A stretch of DNA of 64,000 nt, from contig CM030940.1 of the NCBI GenBank assembly GCA_018136815.1, forward strand, positions 4,195,245-4,259,244. Reading direction: 5' to 3'. The DNA comes from Isochrysis galbana. Taxonomy: Eukaryota; Haptophyta; Isochrysidales; Isochrysidaceae. A model generated the notes under the pieces. It was not told where the DNA came from. It made no database searches and saw only the letters and a list, made by a program, of their open reading frames with translations. Shown piece after piece: positions 1 through 11,126 of the stretch. The position numbers and the translations under genes were made by a program. Each line of letters opens with the position of its first letter. The stretch's first letter is position 1.

Positions 1-47
1 AGTAGAGGGTCCACGGCCGCGTGTGCGGTGAGACTATTAAAAGGTTT
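1..47 (+). mobile_element. LINE-A 3' terminus fragment
   Basis: The stretch reads as the end of a LINE-A 3' UTR: a GTGAGACTATTAAAAGG terminus that matches the copies ending near 842, 10240, 55500 and 60597. It is cut by the window edge and abuts the next element directly. Confidence 0.6.
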
Positions 48-842
48 AATATGGCCCCGGCCACACACACCATCCACAGCAGCCATGCTGGCCCCCCCCT
101 TGGAGGGCAGCAGGCCGGAGACTACACCAAGTCACCAAGCTCACACCAGACACGAAGCAAGACTCATCCACTGGCCACTGGGCATGCCTCATGGCAGAGG
201 CCTCACCCACCCTGGCGACGGCCGCGCCGCCCCGGCGGCGCGGCTCGAGACCGGGTACATACCAACATTAGAAGCCACGCTCATAAGTCATAAGATTCGC
301 TACCTTGGTGAGAGGCCGCGCCCCGCCGAGCCTCTATAACTCAGCGAGAACCGGCAAGGCCGCGTGCCCAGGGAAGGAAACCCAAAATCAAAACCCCGCT
401 AGAGCTTAGTACCCCAATCTTCACAGAAGACGAAAAGGGTAGACTGAGAATGAGCAACCCCCTAAGCCAAGTGGCGGAAGCGCTCGGCCTCGCCGAGCGA
501 CTGGCCTAAGACGCACCATAGCCCGCCCCAAGCCTAACTCGGGAGCGCAAGCTCACCGCGCAATAACAGAAGTTTCAAAGACGACACGACGCACCCGAAC
601 ATCAACAACAAGAAACAGGTCACCCAGCGGCACACAGAAGGAATAAGAATAAGGCGAGAACGCTCGCTGGGGACAAGTGCACCCCCCCCAGCCCAGCCCC
701 CCCCCAATAACCTGAGCCCCTAAGTAGAGCACAAGGGGAGATGCCGCAAGGCGGGTAGTGAGGGAGTGAGAAGGGAAGGGGCGTGGCTACGAAATTGAGA
801 TCCGGTGCCGAGCGCGAGGCGAGAATATTAAAAAGTTTTTTT
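48..842 (+). mobile_element. LINE-A copy, internally deleted
   Basis: The left part (48-260) matches the 5' region of the LINE-A copies at 4838-5200 and 58032-58410, starting inside the CCCCGGCCAC segment, so the 5' hairpin is missing here. From about 300 it jumps to the end of the reverse-transcriptase ORF: 399-510 encodes a tail with the motif LSTPIFTEDEKGRL and ends AEALGLAERLA-stop. The same tail occurs at 22805-22944 on the other strand. The 3' UTR follows (AAGTAGAGCACAAGGGG, then GGGCGTGGCT and GAGAATATTAAAAAG) and ends in a T run at 842. It is non-functional and joins the two ends of the element with the catalytic middle removed. Confidence 0.8.
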
Positions 843-1080
843 GTAGTTCTTGGAGAATAAAGAACCAGAACACCGAGGGGGAGGCGGTTGCCACCGGGCC
901 AAATCTAAGCCCACCCGGCGGGACTCGCCCGAAGCGCCGAAAGCGAGCCGCCCTGGAGGCACGTGCGGGGTGAGTGGTGAGTGAGCGGAATAGCGGCACG
1001 CGAGAGAATATAGAGAGTAGAGGTTCCAAGGCTGCGTGAGCGGCGAGAAGATTACACATTACATTGAAAAGTTTAAGATT
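843..1080 (+). mobile_element. degenerate LINE 3' UTR remnant
   Basis: The segment from about 890 (CCACCGGGCCAAATCTAAGCCC) resembles 60410-60435, and 1017-1080 (GCGGCGAGAAGATT...GAAAAG) is a decayed copy of the LINE-A terminus. No gene is supported here. Confidence 0.45.
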
Positions 1081-1240
1081 ATTCATTGATGTCCTCCCAG
1101 CCCTCTCTACCTCGGTACCCTGATCTCTGCAACTGCAAAACAATCACGCGCAAGGCAAGAGCAACGGGCACGAGGGAGCACAATTGCAAGTTACGAAAGA
1201 GGACATGCTCCCCTCGTGGCGGCTTGCACCAACCGTGGGT

Positions 1241-3127
1241 TCAACCGCGCATCAAGGCTTCGATTGTTGCATCAATATCCTCGTCTTCATTCGCGGACAC
1301 GCTCTCATCCTTGCGCTTGTTCTCTCCAGCATCATTGAGCGCCACTCTAGTGTCGGGCGCTTGTGCTTCTCCATCCATCTCAGCCCCGATTTCACCCAAT
1401 GTCTCTGCGAGCAAGGCGTCCGCCTCGTCGTCGTTGGGCGCATCGACTGGCCCCGTGCTTTGTGTCTTGCCTAAGCTGCCGAGCTCCTCGGCATCGGCCC
1501 ATGCGTCCGCCTCCAATTCTGACGCTTTCTCGCCTTCAGCCGCTCTACAGTCCGTACTCTTTTCATCGAAGAGTTTAGGTTTACCGCTTTTCCTTACCTT
1601 GGTGAGAGGACTCCCCTTGGGCCCCTTGGCCTCATTCGCCCGTCTGCAATACGGAGTATCAACAGCGCGACGGGTGTCGCCTTTGGGAAAAGAGCGGTCG
1701 GTCGACTCCACATCACCGATGTGTGTAGGGGACAAGAGGGTGGAAGGTGCCTCCAATTCTTCACTTGAGGGTTTGGACAAAGCGCCGACTTCAGTGGACC
1801 CATCTTTGGCATCCTTGCTTTGCTCATGCGCCTTGCGCTTCTTCGGATTTTCAGGCCTGACAGGTGCGGTGTCTTTGAGGAATTTGGAGCCAAGGGATTT
1901 CTCCGGATCTTGATCGTGAAACAAAAAGTCGCGGCGGACGAAGGGCGCCACCGTCACCTCTGGCCATGGAAATAGTTTAGCAAGGACAAGGGGGGCCGTA
2001 AGAGTAAATCGAAGGGCCCGACCATGAAATTTGTGTGTGTGAACATCCGCAGGTGGGCGTGTGCAAGCATTTACCACGCGATTCATCTTCGCCCATGCGT
2101 ACGCTTTACCTGGAAGCCATCCTGCGACGAGGACAGCACGCGAGGCTCGGATGTTGCCAGTAGCCGGTGCCAGAAGCCGTTGGCAAAATATCTCAACGCG
2201 TTCAACTAGTATCGTCCCTAAGGCACTCATCTGATGCAAGCGAGCGTGCCGGAGTCGGAGGCACAATTCAGCTTTTGGTGTTAACGTTCAGAATTGCCGG
2301 AGAGGAGGAGCAGAGCGACAAAGCGCATCGTGAGTTCTTTTAGTATCGAGCGTTCGCAAGCATGAGGTGACCATGCTTCTTGACCCCTCTCTAGACTACC
2401 AAAGCTCATCGGGCTTCACGCTCACCTGACGGTCCTTCCCCTGTGCTGCCCATGCCTTGCAGGCATCTTTATTCATGCGCAGGGATACTGCGACAGGTCC
2501 CGCGATTTGAGAGGCTGTTTCATAAAAGGTGAGATCACATCGTCCGAGAGGAGCAGCGGAGGGAGGCTCATTGGCGTTGCGTAGCTCAAATCGTGTGGCA
2601 AAGAGCTCGTCTATTTCGGCAGTGGAGACAGGCAGGGGTTGGGCAATGAAGCATGGCGATGGCTTGTCATGGACCCAGCGAGACAGGCACCAAGATTTCG
2701 TGACCCAGGAGCGCGTGCAGATGGTAATTCAAAGGTATGAGGAAGTATGGGGTGATGGATCGCGCATACCTTTGGTGCCTTGCCGTGAGATACCAGACCG
2801 CAAATGACAGCTGATGCTGCCAGGGAGCCGCTCTAGAACGGATCGATGAGGAAGTGAGTAGGCAGAATAGCGTACCTCACCAGCCGGTGGGGTCACTGCA
2901 CGTGCAAGGACAGACTCGACTGCCGATGTTTTGGAGGTGGCCACGGCACCACCTGCATTGATGCATCCTTCCCGCTCACTGATGGGAGCCGGGAAATGCT
3001 CAGTGTCTATCTCAGCATCGATCCAAAGTGGCATCTTGAGCTTGTGGTGGGTGGCGGGCAGCACCCTAAGCTCGAGAGCCTTCTTGCCTGCACAGGGATG
3101 CACATCGGTGTGCAGCTCAGTAGACAT
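1241..3127 (-). CDS. hypothetical nuclear-type protein with acidic C-terminus, four exons
   Basis: A consistent model is 3127-2881, 2816-2770, 2662-2426 and 2230-1241. All introns are GT-AG and phases agree, giving about 506 residues and stopping after ALMRG. The N-terminal third contains LPATHHKLKMPLWIDAEID; exon 3 contains IDELFATRFELRNANEPP. The last exon begins MSALGTILVERVEIF and ends in a long Lys/Ser/Glu/Asp-rich, probably disordered tail with basic clusters (NPKKRK) and a final acidic ENDEDID-like stretch. The basic cluster could act as a nuclear localisation signal. I do not recognise the family. The start at 3127 is the first in-frame ATG but an upstream exon cannot be excluded. The next gene (3260-4090) lies just upstream on the same strand. 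Confidence 0.65.
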
Positions 3128-3259
3128 CGGAAGGGATTGGTCCGATCAGGGATTCGTTCAACCTTCCACCACAGAAGATGTGACTTCGCGCACATGCTAC
3201 CAGTTTTCTTGAGCACAGTGTCAGTAAGATCTCATGGATAGCGCATCCCACAGAAGACA

Positions 3260-4090
3260 CTAAGCTGTTACGACGCGCTCATTTGCGCCGCGACTACTCA
3301 CGCCAGAGCGAATCTCGGCGGTGCATTGGCGCGCACCATTGTTCAGATTGCTAAAGGCCGCTGAAAAACCACCAGCAGGAGCGTTGCGCAGACCAGCAGA
3401 CTGTTTGAGCCCGAATTCATTCGACAACGCTTGCGCGGCACGCCGGCCTGCTTCAGCGGGACTACTCCCCACCGCCTCGACCACCATCATCAGCCGGACG
3501 TGCCCCTTCTGCGGCTGAGGGCTGAAATCATCCCCTCCACCACCCCGTTGCTTGTCCTTGAGAGCCCTCTTGCACTGCTCCGGAAAGTGATCCTGCAAGA
3601 GCGCAAGCCCGGTGGTGCCATCCAGACTGCTTGACGCCTTGGACCTCCGAACGCCTTCCACGAGAGCACGCGCGAATGTGGCTAAATCCTCCGGTTGAGC
3701 GTTGCGCACAAAGACCGAGAGCGTCAAGGCGCCATCCCGCAGCTCAATCGTGAGCCCGCCCTTGGAGAGCAACTCGGCCTTGGCATGGATTGAGATGATC
3801 GAGGCGAGCGAGAAGCACATTGATCGTGCTGCAGTGTTCAGTTGCGCGCTGGCAAGCGACACTGATGTGGGCAACTCCTCTCCAACCACGAGGAAGACAG
3901 CATCAGTAGACCGTGAGCGGCTGACAGCTATCCCGAGTGCTCGGCCCTTTCGCGCCGGCTGCTTGCGGGCGGCAGTGGGTGCTGACACCTCGACGTGGCA
4001 CTTGATCGGAAGGTAGACGCAGTCCGAATTCAGGCTGCCCATCGCCAGCGCGGTCGAGAGAGTGTAAAGGAGGAAGGTGGAGAGAGCCAA
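3260..4090 (-). CDS. secreted or membrane-anchored hypothetical protein
   Basis: This is a single open exon of 276 residues. It starts MALSTFLLYTLSTALAMGS, a typical signal peptide with a small-residue cleavage region. The mature part has a mixed alpha/beta character (CYLPIKCHVEVSA-like start, then AELLSKGGLTIELRDGALTLSVFVRN) and a C-terminal Ala/Gly-rich region (AVGSSPAEAGRRAAQALSNEFG). Because the frame is open and codon-like throughout and the ATG follows a stop-rich leader, it is probably a real gene. The family is not recognised. It lies head-to-tail with the 1241-3127 gene, whose start is about 130 bp downstream. Confidence 0.6.
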   Translation of the reverse strand: MALSTFLLYTLSTALAMGSLNSDCVYLPIKCHVEVSAPTAARKQPARKGRALGIAVSRSRSTDAVFLVVGEELPTSVSLASAQLNTAARSMCFSLASIISIHAKAELLSKGGLTIELRDGALTLSVFVRNAQPEDLATFARALVEGVRRSKASSSLDGTTGLALLQDHFPEQCKRALKDKQRGGGGDDFSPQPQKGHVRLMMVVEAVGSSPAEAGRRAAQALSNEFGLKQSAGLRNAPAGGFSAAFSNLNNGARQCTAEIRSGVSSRGANERVVTA

Positions 4091-4427
4091 GAGGGTGAGC
4101 CCTCTGCAGAGCTCTCTAGCTCGATAGTTCCTCTCTCTCCTTCCGGCTGCTCCCCATCCCTTCAGTTATTAAAGGTAATGTGCGGCGTTTATTAACCTCT
4201 CCAACCCTTCAATTCCGTGGGCCGTCTGCTGGACCCCTCCCGCCGCCACCAGCCCACACCCTCAGTCAGTCGTCGGCAAAGACGAAAAAGCGCGGCAAAT
4301 CGGCGTTTTGTTTTAGAAGGGTTTGGCGAGGGTTGTTTCACTCCGGGGGTTTCACTTGCTCGACTACCGAGTAAAGATGGATGAAACCCGAGAATAATGA
4401 GGATGATGATGATGATGATATATGTAT

Positions 4428-4712
4428 AATATAACTGAGCGTTAGTACCACTACTCCCACTAGCCCGGTACTACCACGACACCCCTAAGCGCACTTGCCC
4501 GTACGTACACACGTACACCTTAACGCGTGCTAATGCCACTGACACATACACCTATGCACCTATGATAGACCTATGCACCCCTTCAAGCTCCCCCCTCGCA
4601 GACCCCCGGCTCCCATTCTAACTCCCCACAAGTTACAATGGACAATGGGTGAAAACCCAGTGAGGCGAACCGACCTACGTCGGGCGACTCACCAGGGAAA
4701 AGCACCGGGGGC
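4428..4712 (+). repeat. dispersed repeat E
   Basis: The sequence begins AATATAACTGAGCGTTAGTACC and runs through CCCGTACACCTTAACGCG-type and CCCCGGCTCCCATTC segments to a GAAAAGCACCGGGG end. A near-complete second copy is at 27428-27690. Shorter copies are at 25363-25383, 43396-43500 and 44715-44960. No coding potential is seen. It may be a non-autonomous transposon or an old retroelement UTR. Confidence 0.8.
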
Positions 4713-4727
4713 CGGGGAGGGGGGGTG

Positions 4728-4803
4728 TCGCATCCGCGATCGACTTCCGACCTTAGGCGTCTTCGTGCTCAATCGTTCTTGTTCGCCGCGGAGTTTTACT
4801 GGT
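4728..4803 (+). repeat. dispersed repeat F
   Basis: The stretch GTGTCGCATCCGCGATCGAC to the GGAGTTTTACTGG end is found again, inverted, at about 59214-59285. It sits directly upstream of the hairpin of the 4816 element. The inverted copy lies next to the left end of the 59295-59597 element. Confidence 0.7.
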
Positions 4804-4815
4804 AACCAGTAGCCA

Positions 4816-4840
4816 ACTAAGTTTATACTTGGTCGCCATG
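4816..4840 (+). other. 5' hairpin plus start codon of LINE-A copy
   Basis: ACTAAGTTTATACTTGGT forms a 7-bp stem (one U.G pair) with a TTAT loop, followed by TCGCC-type spacer bases and ATG GAG CGC at 4838. The same arrangement with other stem sequences occurs at nine more sites in the window. Confidence 0.8.
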
Positions 4841-6270
4841 GAGCGCGACGACGCGCCCCCTCTCTCCTTCGGGCACCCCGCCGCGGGCGCCCTCCCAGTG
4901 CCCATGGAGCAGTCGCAGGCGAAGCGACCGCGTCCTCCCGCAGAGGCCAAGCAGGTGAGCGCGATCCTCATCGCGCCACACGGCCCGGGGCCCCGGCCAC
5001 ACCACCTCCAGCAGCCATGCTGGCCCCCCCCATGGAGGACCACAGGCTGCAGGTCACAACCAGCACACACCAGACACGAACCAAGAGAGATCCATTGGGC
5101 ATGCCTCATGGCAGAGGCCTCACCCACCCTGGTGACGGCCGCGCCGCCTCGGCGGCGCGGCCCGAGACCGGGTGGCCCTTATGGGCACAAACCTCATACT
5201 ACAACAGATACGCACCACAACAAGCCACTGCAACACCCCCAGCCCAACAACAACACACACGAGACCCCCCCAGGGGACGGTCGAGAACACACGCACGCCA
5301 ACACACCACACATCCGAAAGCCGACGAACTGCATACTTACACCCGACGCGCCATGCCCCGCACAGGAACCCCAATCAGAAGAAGAACAAGAAAGCTTGGA
5401 CACAGATGCGAACTACGAACTCTCCTTCCATCAATCAAGAGGGCGACTACACATTCCAAGACGCGTCGGTGTACGCCGCCATCGTCGAGCTCCTCTTAGA
5501 GCTCGAAGGAGTCGATCCTGAACCGGACTTCTGGGCCCGGTCGATCCACGGCCCATGGCACATAGCAGTCAACGAAGACTGTGCCCAGCAATTCCAAGAG
5601 CGATATGGCGAACTTACCACCCTCCGCGTGCTTCAGACGGACATTAAAGTTCGCATCAAGGTCGACTCGATAGAGGAGAAGTTCAGCACAAACGAGGCTC
5701 ATCCTCGCGCAAATCTCTATACTACGCTTTGCAAGACGTAGCAGCCCACTTGGTCGTCGAAGCCGACGGCTTGGCGCAAGCAAAACAAATCACACCGAGC
5801 AACCTCATCAAGGCGGTCGAAAAAGTAGGCCTTACCTTTCTTAAGGGCAACCGAGAGCGTATGAAACTGGAGGGTGGCTCGGGCACATTTGTGTCCAAGG
5901 CGGCCTACTCCACCCGCTGGCACCTGGCACCTCTATGTCTCGGCGGGCCAAGGATCCTTCATGGACGGTAGCTTCCCTCGCAAACTTCTCCTTAATATAG
6001 GCAACACGACAATCCCCGTAAACTACGGAGTGCGCGCGTGCAAGGAGCTGCGCATGCCAGATTCCATCCAATCCCAACACAAATTGATGATCCACGGCAG
6101 TCTTCGCGGCTGTAAAGGATGACGACAAGACGCCCGAACGACACGAAAAATAAACAGGCCACCCAGGACACAAGAGAAAGGCGAGAACATTCGCTGGGGA
6201 CAAGTGCACCCGATCCAACCCAACTCCCCCCAACAACCTGAGCCCCTAAGTAGAGCACAAGGGGGCCATG
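4816..6270 (+). mobile_element. LINE-A copy with 5' end, decayed ORF1 and partial 3' UTR
   Basis: After the hairpin, the reading frame starts MERDDAPPLSFG and reaches a KRPRPP basic cluster, then a Pro/His/Thr-rich region and a globular part (QDASVYAAIVELLLEL, IHGPWHIAVNEDCAQQF). The frame is broken near 5440, near 5700 and near 5930. The globular part may be the nucleic-acid-binding ORF1 domain of a LINE; its ITVNE/LQTDIKVRIK rhythm is RRM-like, but this is inference. The 3' UTR (6120-6265: GGCGAGAACATTCGCTGGGG, AAGTAGAGCACAAGGGG) matches 640-745. The copy lacks the final AATATT/T terminus, so it is truncated at its 3' side or interrupted near 6270. Confidence 0.75.
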
Positions 6271-6689
6271 AAAAATTCCCGAGGAAAATGGTGGGTTTTA
6301 CCGCCCCCCTCGCCCCCCCTCTGCACATACATGCGCTTGGGCTCTAACAGCCTGTTAACAGTAAAGAACTGGCGGTCGCGCCGCCCGGGGCCGATAAGGT
6401 TATTTCGGGGCGGTTGTTTCATTCATGACACGCGATTCCCCCGAGATCCGTCCGCGCTATCGGGCGCCCGACCTTCATCTGGTGCCTAGAGCAGGGGGGA
6501 CGTCAGCCGCGGAGCACCCCGGGCACCCCACAGCGCGTGCACACAGTTGACAGCTGCCTTGGCCACAAAAGAGTCTGTCCTGACCACCCCGCCCCGCCCC
6601 TCGCAAGAATCGCCCGCGTCCTTCCGTAACCGTAACTTCACATGACGAGCTGGTGGTGGTGGTCACGCTTGATCCGTCACTCCATCCTC
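6271..6689. other. no gene seen
   Basis: The stretch is GC-rich with no ORF of convincing composition and no repeat recognised elsewhere in the window. Confidence 0.5.
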
Positions 6690-6830
6690 CTACCTTGCGG
6701 CTCGTCCCTTGTGCTCTACTTAGGGACTTAGGACTTAGGGGCTCGGATTACGGGGTTCCCAATGGCAGGCGGTGTAAACGGCCCCCGATGGTCTAGTTCT
6801 CTCCTTCCTCCTCCTGCGTCGTCAGGCGAC
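6690..6830 (-). mobile_element. LINE-A 3' UTR fragment
   Basis: Read on the minus strand it gives the AGTAGAGCACAAGGGACGAG block and the preceding GGGGGCCGTTTACACCGCC block. These match the 3' UTR of the copies at 57618-57890 and 22460-22944. Both ends are missing. Confidence 0.6.
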
Positions 6831-7024
6831 CGATTGTTAGTGGCTCTTAGCTCATAGTGATTTCCGTTGAGAGTGGTTTGAGTTTGAGAGCGCTGGGTTG
6901 TGTGCAAGTATTTTGTCTTGCCCCCTCGAGGTTTAATTGGGCACCGTGCCACCGTCAAAAAAGCAGCCTCACCCGTATTATTAGTATTAGCCGTTAAAAA
7001 GCCCTATGCATTTGACCGCCTTAT

Positions 7025-7080
7025 ACCTTGACTTGGTCAATTTTCACCCTTAAAAGTTAAAATAGCGGTTTGCCCGCCCT
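7025..7080 (+). repeat. dispersed repeat G
   Basis: The stretch TTTTCACCCTTAAAAGTTAA followed by AATAGCGGTTTGCCCGCCCT is found twice more at 46325-46433, with TTAGAAGTTA and TTGACCGCCCT variants. It is AT-rich and non-coding. Confidence 0.7.
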
Positions 7081-7198
7081 AATAAGGAAGAGACCATTGC
7101 AAGTAAGAAAAGGGAGCCCAAACGCACCAGAGCTTCTCACGACCCCGCCATGTGCGTATCGAACTGTTCAATGATTCACGCGCAATGTCCTCGCCCTA

Positions 7199-9538
7199 TT
7201 AGATCTTGGTTCGTCCTCGGCGCGACAATCTCGCCTGTGTCCTTGACATAGCATTGTGCCTACTAGCTCTCTTCACTGACATAGAGGTCACGGGGCACAT
7301 GTACATCCCATCGCTCTTCATGTAGCACGCCTTGGCGAGGCTAGCTTCGGCGACCTTGGGGTCGCTATGGTTTTGGTCGATGCGGCAGATACTGTCCTTG
7401 CCTCGTGGATAGGCAATCGTGCGTACATGGCCGTCGTAGCAGCGTTGCCAGCTGGCGCAAGTGTTGAATCTAGCTAGCGCTGCGCGACTACATGGGAAAA
7501 GCCGGGGATAACGGCCGCATCGGACAAAAGAGGGGTCGTCCAAAAGTGAGCACTCCAGCCGTTCGAGTAAGATGATCTCGTGCCGGTACTCTTTGGAGTA
7601 GTATTCACCATGCCGGAGGATCTGGATGGAGTCAAGATTGCGGATGTCCACATCATCCACAGGCACCATTGGGTACGGCAGCGTGGAGTTTGGACCGGTG
7701 CCCTCAAGTGCCGCGGCGGCGGCATATTCGAGCTTGCTGCGCATGGCGTTGAACCATGGGGTACGGATGCGAAGCGAGGCCCTGCAATACCACACGAGGC
7801 TGGGGTAAGGCCCCCAGCACTGGAATGTGGCTGAGGGTGCTAGTGGCAGACCTCGGTTGTCCGAGGAGGTTGTGGCGGGCGTCTTGTCTGAAATGCCGAG
7901 ACTACCGACTTACATAGCCGTGCAACCACATGTGCAGAGCAATGACTCACCTGCGATCACCGCGCGAGCCCCAGTGTGCCCAATATTCAAATCCTGCCGG
8001 GGGCTGTCTAAGAAAATGCAGGAATCGGAGGTGTGACATGTTGAGGAGTCCAGCACTCGAAAGTACCGGGAGTTGCAGGATGTGTGACAGTGGCTACAGA
8101 TCTCCGAACGCATCTCCATGCGACGGCCCAGCAAACTGCTCCTTCTCCGGGGAACCCCAGCTTGCGTTTGCGTACCTGTAAACGGGACGTCTCGCCGATG
8201 TATTCGCACACTCCCAAGCCGTGCTATTGGCTAGGCCATGAAACAAGCGCGCCAAGAGGTCAATTGCGGTGTGATAAGACGGTGCGACATAGGTGCGGCC
8301 CACATTCACCTGTGGGATATAAAGTGGGGACATGCTGGACGAACAATGCCGTAGGAACGCTAGCTCGCAGCAGTCCAACGGCAAACTGACCATATATCGT
8401 GCAGCGCTCGCAAATTGCACGTCGGCTACAGTCGCACGTTGGCACAACAACAAACAGCACGCACCGACACCCCAGAACCCGTTGCAGCGTACAGCCACAT
8501 TGGCTGCTGCTTCCACGCAGGCTCCGCCGAGTTCAGCTTCATCTTGATTGCACAGTGTGTCACCTCGACCCTGCACGGACAGGGCCAGTTGAAGGGTGAA
8601 CACCATCGACGTCGGGACCAGGACGTGCGCCTGGCCTGTTGAGGAGTACGGAGTGGGCAAGCGGGAAAGTGCGGGTGGGTGTGCCTTAGCGACACGGCAC
8701 TAACTCGCTGTGCTAGGTGGCCAGCGTCCAGGCTGTCAAGACATCGGGCGTCTTAGAGCGTAGCACTAGGACAGATCTCGTGTCATTGCGACTGAGCTGA
8801 AACGCTGCATCAGCGCTAGGGGAGAACTCACCAACTGTGCGATGGCGCCGGACGTGGGATGGGCTGCGCAATCCACATGGCATTTGTAGGATTCTCGCGA
8901 ATGCCAATGTTGGCGAAGAATGGTTGGAGTGGTGGCACTGGCGACACTCGCGCGCAGATTCCCACCTTCGCGATCTGCCGTAGGGCCTGCTTAGGAAGAA
9001 GAGAGAGCCACACCACGCGCAGTTGAGAGGTGGGTGGAACGACGCCGCCCTCCCCGTACACCGCTGTGGTGTACTCTGGCGTGTCCAACCAGGCGCGGAG
9101 CTGTCGTACCGCCTCCGGTATGGCACCGGCTCGGACGAATGGCGACAGCGTGCGTGCCCACGAAGAGGCCACTACTGGTTGGAGGGACGGCGCGCGCAGC
9201 GCCCTGAGCACTGACCTTGATTGATTCTGCCTGAGGAATCGGTGCACCTGTACAATCCAGTCGAACCGTCTCTCCTCGCTCCAGCGCGAGGCGGGCCGCC
9301 GCAGCTCGCAGCTCGCACAGAGGTAGCAACGCATCTCCGAGTCATGGCTGTAAAACATGCAGCTGCTCAGGTTCGCGCACCGCCTTGCACACTCCTCTGC
9401 CGTCCTCGTCCGCGGCCAGAAGCCTACCGGCCAGCCATGGCCCTCGAATGCAATGCTCGCGCCAAATCCCTTGTACCTGCGCAAGCAGCGGCGTGCGGCG
9501 GTGTGCGACGGGAGCTCGCAGGGGGGCATGGTCGCCAC
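7199..9538 (-). CDS. multi-exon gene with N-terminal apple/PAN-like cysteine module
   Basis: The first long exon (9538 to about 8970) encodes a Cys-rich module, AEECARRCANLSSCMFYSHD then RCYLCASCE, resembling PAN/apple domains. It is followed by an alpha-helical region (AIPEAVRQLRAWLDTPEYTTAVYG and QLRVVWLSLLPKQALRQIAK) and a GTGGGA donor. A tiny exon CCCATCCCACG... then appears flanked by GCGCAG and GTGAGT. The last exon (about 7795-7199) reads VDIRNLDSIQILRHGEYYSKEYRHEIILLE, then CSLLDDPSF and a run of cysteines, ending RRGRTKI-stop. Intermediate exons between 8660 and 8090 exist in some frame but I could not resolve their borders. The product may be secreted or a Golgi enzyme; the family is not identified. 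Start at 9538 is the first ATG of the open exon and an upstream signal-peptide exon is likely. Confidence 0.55.
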
Positions 9539-9699
9539 GCCGGGTCCTCACGTGCCTGTGGCAGCAGCGCTCCGAGCTCGAGAGTAGCTGGCCGAGGGCG
9601 GAGGGCTCTGCGGTCGGGGCGCTGCCCATCGCGTGCTGTTGTCCGTCGCCACGCCCTCCCGCCCAACGAGTCGACAGTCTTGTCGATTTGTCACTAGAG

Positions 9700-10079
9700 T
9701 ACCGACTAGTGGGTCATGTAAGGGTCTTGAGTTTTTTGATACTTTCGTACACATAGAAGTGCAAAAATACGAGTTTAACTTATGGTCTAGTGCGCATATA
9801 ACTTATGGTCCAGTAACCAGGCCTTGTGGACCCAGTGAGTCGGCGTCACAAACTTCCTCGTCATTCGATGTTTTCGCCTCGCATAAAGGGCCTCACCAAA
9901 AATATACCGGAGGGGGGCCCGACTGTATTTCGCGCACCGTCTTCGCGAAGGCCTGAAATTCGGTATTTTTCGAAAGTTTCGCCGGAGAACCCTCATTTTT
10001 TTGCTGATCCATCCTACCGGAACCTATAGGGAGCTTATTTAGCCCTTCATTTACCCATTGTAGCTGGTAGCTGGTGCCC
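9700..10079. other. AT-richer intergenic stretch
   Basis: No gene is seen. The segment has many short A/T runs and a GAAGGCCTGAAATTCGGTATT stretch without a partner elsewhere in the window. Confidence 0.5.
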
Positions 10080-10240
10080 TCCGCACCCCCATAGTGAGAT
10101 AGTGAGTGACCGGGCTAGAGTTGCAGCAAGCAAGGCGGGAAGTGAGGGAGAGGAAGGGAAATGGGCGTGGCTACAGCTACAGTAGTTATTCCCATAGCCA
10201 CGCGCGAGGCGAGAATATTTAAAGGATTTTTTACATGTGG
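10080..10240 (+). mobile_element. LINE-A 3' end, 5'-truncated
   Basis: It carries AAGCAAGGCGGGAAGTGAG, then the stem-loop GGGCGTGGCTA...TAGCCACGCGCG and the terminus GAGAATATTTAAAGGATTTTTT. The two stem arms are perfectly complementary over GCGTGGCTA/TAGCCACGC, with about 20 bases between them. Confidence 0.75.
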
Positions 10241-10559
10241 GCTGAGTACAATGCTTGACTCAGGGCCCCAAAGCTTTAAGGGGCCAAAATACCAAGGGGG
10301 AGAACTAATGTGCTAGGAATTGGCTAGGAGGTACGGAGTACTTGTAAACTTTAGGCACCCTCTCCTCCCCCCCTCTGGGCGTGCGTCGTTTACGAGTAAA
10401 AGTACCTTCTACTTCATTCGTATGGGAAGTCGGGAAGCGAGCTCCTCTCTCTACTTTACACTCTACCATCGTGGCTATCTTCTCGCCAGCCGGCGCGCAA
10501 CAAGGAGGCTTCAGAGCAAAGGAGGAGAAGTTGATAAATAGGGGAAGAAGAAAACAACA

Positions 10560-11058
10560 GGAGGGGGAGGGGGGGGGGGGTGTTCCCAGAGAGAAAGTCT
10601 GGGACGGCTAGGGGGAGCGGGGGAGGGGGGGAGAAAGAGGAGGAAACAAACGGTCTTTCTATATATGTCGCAGGAGGAAAAGACAAGAGAAGCGGTGGGG
10701 GGCTTCATCTCTCCTCCAAGCCTTTCTATTCTCTTTTCTACCATTTTCCCGTCAACATCTCTCCATTTTCCCCTTCTTCTGGAAGAGCGATGTGTCCTCT
10801 CGTGTCCCGCACCTATCATATTTCTCTCTTTCTCTCTCTTTCTCTTTGCTCCTCTACTCGCCCTCTCTCTCTTCACTCTTTTCTCTATCCTCTCTCTCCT
10901 TTTCTCTACCTCCCCTTAAACCCCCCGCCCCCCAGAACCTCTCTCTCTCTCCCGCGAATGAACGAACGACCTTCTGCTTCCGCTTTTTCCCTCAACACTC
11001 CTTTCCCCTTATCACCCCTGTCTCATCTTGGAAAATTTTGATACCGTCCCCTCTTTTC

Positions 11059-11126
<68 letters not shown>

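Noticed and set aside
2900-2945. A 27-bp intron (GTGAGC...TGCAG) in the first exon of the 1241-3127 gene
   Set aside because: It is too short to be likely; the frame is open without removing it and later exons stay in phase.
4816-4833. Iron-responsive-element-like or bacterial attenuator hairpin
   Set aside because: There is no CAGUGN loop or bulged C, and the hairpin is tied to a retroelement start rather than to a host gene.
4816-5000. HDV-like self-cleaving ribozyme at the LINE 5' end
   Set aside because: The small hairpin closes on itself with a 4-nt loop; I see no nested double pseudoknot. A covariance-model search would settle it.
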